Source: Actinomycetes bacterium
GTDB lineage: Bacteria; Actinomycetota; Acidimicrobiia; Acidimicrobiales; SZUA-35
Assembly: GCA_024276425.1 (NCBI GenBank)
Contig: JAJRXF010000196.1
Coordinates: 1 to 54,872 of the forward strand
Length of the DNA: 54,872 nt
Direction of reading: 5' to 3'
Below the pieces are notes generated by a model. It had not been told where the DNA came from. It was given only the letters and a program-made list of their open reading frames with translations, and ran no database searches. The first letter of the stretch is position 1; every line of letters begins with the position of its first letter. The position numbers and the translations under genes are program-made. Below, piece by piece: positions 51,867 to 54,872 of this stretch.

Positions 51867-52921
51867 TTGTTGGCATGCTCCTGCAAATAGGCATCGAGGC
51901 GGGGGAAGACACGGCGGGCGTTTTCCTCAAAAATCATCTGGCGCTCCTGAATCGTGAGCACAGCAGCATCGATATAAAGTTTGGTGTTGTCGTAGTACTC
52001 ACCGCTTTGCGGATCAACCCCCCGAACTGCCCCAACCATTTCGGAGGCAAAGAGTATGTTGGTGGCGGGTACTACTTGGGTCAACAGGTCAATGCCGGGC
52101 TGGTGATAGACGCAGGTATCGAAGAAGATGTTGTTCAGGAGTTCATCAACGGTTGAATAGCGAGATCCGACTCCCGTGTCCGCCTTTATGAGGGAATCCT
52201 CGGCCATTCCCTTGAAGCGACCCCAGTGATAGGGCACTGCTCCCCCACCATGGGGAATGATCCATCGCATGGACGGGAAGCGTTCGAATACTCCCGAGGT
52301 CATGGCCTGCATGAAGGCGGTGGTGTCGGCCCCCAAATAGTGGGAACCGGTGGCATGAAAGTTGTCGTTACAGACCGAGCTGACATGAACCATGGCCGGA
52401 ACATCAAGCTCAACCATGGCCTCATACAGCGGAAACCACGATTCGTCACCAAGCGGTCGTCCGGTCCACCATCCACCACTGGGATCGGGGTTCAGGTTGC
52501 AGCCAATGAAGCCCAACTCCTCCACACAGCGTCGCAGTTCAGCCACGGAGTTGGTGAGGCCACTTCCTGGTGATTGGGGAAGGGCACAGACCGGCGCAAA
52601 GTTCTGAGGATACAGATCACACACTCGGCGGATCAGGTCGTTGGTGTGTTGGGTCCAGAACTTCGAAGTGTTGGCGTTACCAACATGATGGGCCATCCAG
52701 CTCGCCCGCGGTGAAAAGATGGTGAGGTCAGTGCCGCGCTCTCGCTGGAGTCGCAGTTGATTGGGTTCGAGCGAGTGACGAATCTCCTCATCACTAATGG
52801 CAATGGTTCCTTTGGACCCAACATGATCGGGATCGTCCTTCAACGCCAGCTTTTGAGCGTCGCGGTAGTGGCCGAGTTGGGCTGGAGCCGTGGTGTAGTG
52901 GCCGTGGCAGTCAATAATCAA
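51863..52921 (-). CDS. ligJ: 4-oxalomesaconate hydratase
   Basis: 352 residues of the amidohydrolase-2 family: MIIDCHGHYTTAPAQLGHYR (HxH metal site), FIGCNLNPDPSGGWWTGRPL, MVHVSSVCNDNFHATGSHYL, MRWIIPHGGGAVPYHWGRF and ILFASEMVGAVRGVDPQSG. This is the LigJ/GalB-type pattern. It hydrates 4-oxalomesaconate to 4-carboxy-4-hydroxy-2-oxoadipate, the LigK substrate. ATGA overlaps at both ends (with ligC at 52918-52921, with ligK at 51863-51866). Confidence 0.93.
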   Translation of the reverse strand: MIIDCHGHYTTAPAQLGHYRDAQKLALKDDPDHVGSKGTIAISDEEIRHSLEPNQLRLQRERGTDLTIFSPRASWMAHHVGNANTSKFWTQHTNDLIRRVCDLYPQNFAPVCALPQSPGSGLTNSVAELRRCVEELGFIGCNLNPDPSGGWWTGRPLGDESWFPLYEAMVELDVPAMVHVSSVCNDNFHATGSHYLGADTTAFMQAMTSGVFERFPSMRWIIPHGGGAVPYHWGRFKGMAEDSLIKADTGVGSRYSTVDELLNNIFFDTCVYHQPGIDLLTQVVPATNILFASEMVGAVRGVDPQSGEYYDNTKLYIDAAVLTIQERQMIFEENARRVFPRLDAYLQEHANK

Positions 52922-53895
52922 GTCGACACCCCGACCTGGTTGAGCCCTCGCTCCATCTCATCGATCGAAACCATCACCGGCAGGCATTGGGCCACACTGG
53001 CGTTGGGCTCTCGGCCTTCGGCAATGGCAGAAAAGAATTCGCGATCCTGGATCTCGATGCCATCGGTCAGGTCGTTGCCATCAGGGCCAACCACTGCTCC
53101 AGAAAGGTCAACCGGCTGGTCAACTCCGTCGACCAGTTCGTCATAGCGGGCGACATAGGTCCCGTTGTCGCATATGTAGCGGAAGAATGTGCCCAATGGG
53201 CCCTCGTTGTTAAACGAAAGCGACAGGGTGCAGAGTTGATCACTCTCGGACCGCAACCCAATAGACATATCCATCGAGATCCCAAGTTCGGGGTGAATGG
53301 GTCCCTGCTGGGCCCAGGCACTGACCGTTGGAACGCCGGTCTGATACTGGAACAGGTCCACGGTGTGGCAGGAGTGGTGCCACAGAAGGTGATCGGTCCA
53401 AGAACGAGGCTGGCCCAAGGCGTTCTTGTTCTCTCGTCGAAAGAAGAAGGTGTTCACCACCAGGTGTTGTAGCTGTAATTCACCCGATTGGACACGCTGA
53501 TGAATCCATTGGTGACTGGGGTTGAAGCGCCGGGTGTGACATACCATGGCCGTTCGGCCCGACTTTTCCTGGGCCTTTACCAGGGCTTGGGCGTCGGCCA
53601 GAGAATCTGACATTGGAATCTCTACGAGCACATGCTTGCCCGCCTCCAATACCTGGATTGCTTGGCTGGCGTGTAGCTGGGTCGGGGTCGTCAGCACAGC
53701 CGCCTCGACTCCGTCCCGATCCAAGCATTCTGCCAGATCCAGTGACCAGTGAGGTATCTCAAACTCCGAAGCAAAACCAGCCGTGTTCTCGGCGTCACCT
53801 CCAGCAACGGAGACAATCTCGACTCCCTCGATCCGCCCAAGGGCTGTCGCGTGTTTTCGGGCGATCGCCCCCTCACCAGCCAGCACAATTCGCAT
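52918..53895 (-). CDS. ligC: 4-carboxy-2-hydroxymuconate-6-semialdehyde dehydrogenase
   Basis: 325 residues, Gfo/Idh/MocA fold. NAD(P) motif MRIVLAGEGAIARKHATAL, then GKHVLVEIPMSDSLADAQAL, CHTRRFNPSHQWIHQRVQSG, PRSWTDHLLWHHSCHTVDLF and GPLGTFFRYICDNGTYVARY, which are specific to LigC and unlike sugar dehydrogenases. It oxidises CHMS (hemiacetal) to 2-pyrone-4,6-dicarboxylate. I start at ATG 53895 with GGAGAGA upstream; the 17-residue extension to 53946 is not accepted. First gene of ligC-ligJ-ligK. Confidence 0.93.
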   Translation of the reverse strand: MRIVLAGEGAIARKHATALGRIEGVEIVSVAGGDAENTAGFASEFEIPHWSLDLAECLDRDGVEAAVLTTPTQLHASQAIQVLEAGKHVLVEIPMSDSLADAQALVKAQEKSGRTAMVCHTRRFNPSHQWIHQRVQSGELQLQHLVVNTFFFRRENKNALGQPRSWTDHLLWHHSCHTVDLFQYQTGVPTVSAWAQQGPIHPELGISMDMSIGLRSESDQLCTLSLSFNNEGPLGTFFRYICDNGTYVARYDELVDGVDQPVDLSGAVVGPDGNDLTDGIEIQDREFFSAIAEGREPNASVAQCLPVMVSIDEMERGLNQVGVST

Positions 53896-53949
53896 TGGTA
53901 TCTCTCCTGGATTCGATTTTTGAGAACTTCCCCGGTGAACCCACACCAG

Positions 53950-53973
53950 ATTGTAGACAATTTTGTCAACAAC
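53950..53973. promoter_or_regulatory. Candidate GntR/FCD operator in the ligC-pobA gap
   Basis: ATTGTAGACAATTTTGTCAA+CAAC contains two ATTGT/ACAAT-like half-palindromes (ATTGTAGACAAT, TTTGTCAACAAC). It matches 19 of 24 bases of the reverse complement of 47554-47577. It lies 55-78 bp upstream of ligC and about 98-121 bp upstream of pobA, a suitable place to control both divergent transcripts. Confidence 0.6.
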
Positions 53974-54070
53974 GACTAGGGTCGAGCAAAGACCACTGCT
54001 GAAGAGTCCTCAGCACTGGTAACGGAGCGTCTTGAGACACACTCCAGGGAGAGCCCAACAGGGGGAAGTC

Positions 54071-54872
54071 ATGAGAACCCAGGTCGGAATCATCGGTGCA
54101 GGACCAGCGGGCATGCTTCTCTCCCAACTGCTCGGACAGGCCGGGATCGATCATGTGGTTCTCGAGGCCAAGACACGGGCTTATGTTCTGGGACGTATCC
54201 GGGCCGGGGTGCTGGAGTGGGGGACCGTCGAAACTCTGCGAGCAGCAGGAGTCGGCCAGCGCATGGACGCACAAGGCCATGTGCACAAGCGCATCAACGT
54301 CGCCAGACAGGGGCACGAGATCCTCCCGGTTCCCACGGTTTCCAGCGATGGTCGCAAGATGATGGCCTACGGACAAACCGCCATCCAAGAGGACCTTTAC
54401 CGCGCGGCCGAATCCAATGGAACCAAGGTCATCTTCGAAGTCCAAGACGTCCCCCTTCATGACATCGAAACTGATTCACCCGTCCTCACCTTCACCCATG
54501 ACGGCCAGCAGGAACGCCTCGATTGCGACTTCATTGCTGGCTGCGATGGCTTTCACGGGCCATCGCGCCCGGCGATTCCTGCCAACGTGCGAACCGAGTT
54601 CGAGAAGGTGTACCCCTTTGGGTGGCTGGGGATCCTGTCGGAGACGCCGCCGCTTCCAGAATTGCTGTACGCCGCTCACGAACGGGGTTTCGCGCTGTGC
54701 TCCCAACGCACCCCCATGCTTAGCCGGTACTACCTCCAGGTGTCACTGGAGGATTCCGTTGAGGACTGGTCCGATGATCGATTCTGGGAAGAACTCATGG
54801 CCCGACTCCCCGCCGAGACAGTGCCAACAATCCAGACCGGCCCCTCAATCGAGAAATCGATTGCTCCGCTGC
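54071..54872 (+). CDS. pobA: 4-hydroxybenzoate 3-monooxygenase (partial, runs off window)
   Basis: The frame from ATG 54071 (preceded by GGGGGAAG) stays open to the end of the window, 267 codons of an expected ~390. FAD motif VGIIGAGPAGMLLSQLLGQ, then YVLGRIRAGVLEWGTVETLR, the PHBH-type pattern, YGQTAIQEDLYRA, and DFIAGCDGFHGPSR. It hydroxylates 4-hydroxybenzoate to protocatechuate using NAD(P)H and O2. It is divergent from ligC with a candidate shared operator. The C-terminus is not visible, so intactness is unknown. Confidence 0.92.
   Translation, partial: MRTQVGIIGAGPAGMLLSQLLGQAGIDHVVLEAKTRAYVLGRIRAGVLEWGTVETLRAAGVGQRMDAQGHVHKRINVARQGHEILPVPTVSSDGRKMMAYGQTAIQEDLYRAAESNGTKVIFEVQDVPLHDIETDSPVLTFTHDGQQERLDCDFIAGCDGFHGPSRPAIPANVRTEFEKVYPFGWLGILSETPPLPELLYAAHERGFALCSQRTPMLSRYYLQVSLEDSVEDWSDDRFWEELMARLPAETVPTIQTGPSIEKSIAPL

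Noticed and set aside
1-54872. tRNA, rRNA or mobile element
   Set aside because: No tRNA-like T-loop/acceptor pattern, rRNA core or transposase/integrase was found by eye; a tRNAscan and IS search would be needed to exclude them fully.

Overview
The window looks like a chromosomal segment of a free-living, high-GC actinomycete, probably of the Acidimicrobiia type. Four genes point there: endonuclease NucS (the actinobacterial/archaeal mismatch-repair enzyme), mycothiol S-conjugate amidase (mycothiol is actinobacterial), two F420-type luciferase-like oxidoreductases, and an Rv0909/MT0933-like small protein. Many GTG and TTG starts and frequent ATGA start/stop overlaps fit the same picture. No rRNA, tRNA, CRISPR array, integrase or transposase was seen. 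The taxon is inferred from gene content.

Layout. (1) 1-9.8 kb: chemoreceptor-like protein, nucS, a MaoC-type hydratase, a VanW-like surface protein with a geranylgeranyl-reductase-like flavoprotein, and a single-chain pyruvate carboxylase. (2) 9.8-16.4 kb: lipid/CoA genes, namely two paralogous acyl-CoA synthetases, a GrdB/PrdB-like protein whose reading frame is crossed by one TGA exactly where its family carries Cys or selenocysteine, a secreted DUF4214 protein, and a peroxisomal-type SDR. The members from 11.6 to 15.3 kb are joined by ATGA overlaps. (3) 16.4-35.7 kb: housekeeping and envelope genes, including PAP2 phosphatase, Mug-type glycosylase, HerA-like ATPase, thermonuclease, degenerate ChbG/YdjC protein, SCP2, mca, NfeD plus SPFH, a PhoU/TrkA-C plus MgtE pair, PEBP lipoprotein, GDP-fucose synthase, NUDIX and a trypsin-like lipoprotein. 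(4) 35.7-54.9 kb: an aromatic-acid catabolic region. It has a TRAP transporter (dctP-dctM-dctQ), ligU and ligI with an MFS transporter, then a rearranged stretch (F420 enzyme, APC permease, broken GntR gene, 5'-truncated livF, P450, GntR regulator, alpha/beta hydrolase, COG1237-type MBL protein, a leftover amidohydrolase tail, second GntR regulator), then ligK-ligJ-ligC divergent from pobA, which runs off the window.

How the genes fit together. pobA would convert 4-hydroxybenzoate to protocatechuate. LigC, LigI, LigU, LigJ and LigK then cover every step of the protocatechuate 4,5-cleavage route after the ring-opening dioxygenase, ending in pyruvate and oxaloacetate. The dioxygenase (ligAB) is not in the window. 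Two similar 24-bp sites, in the P450/GntR and ligC/pobA divergent promoters, suggest one GntR/FCD regulator links both parts.

Best candidates for novelty: the in-frame TGA selenoprotein candidate at 13244-14278 inside a CoA-ligase operon; the split and partly decayed protocatechuate 4,5-cleavage locus with its shared operator; and an unusual density of short tandem duplications in a NucS-type genome, which may reflect poor correction of slippage errors.
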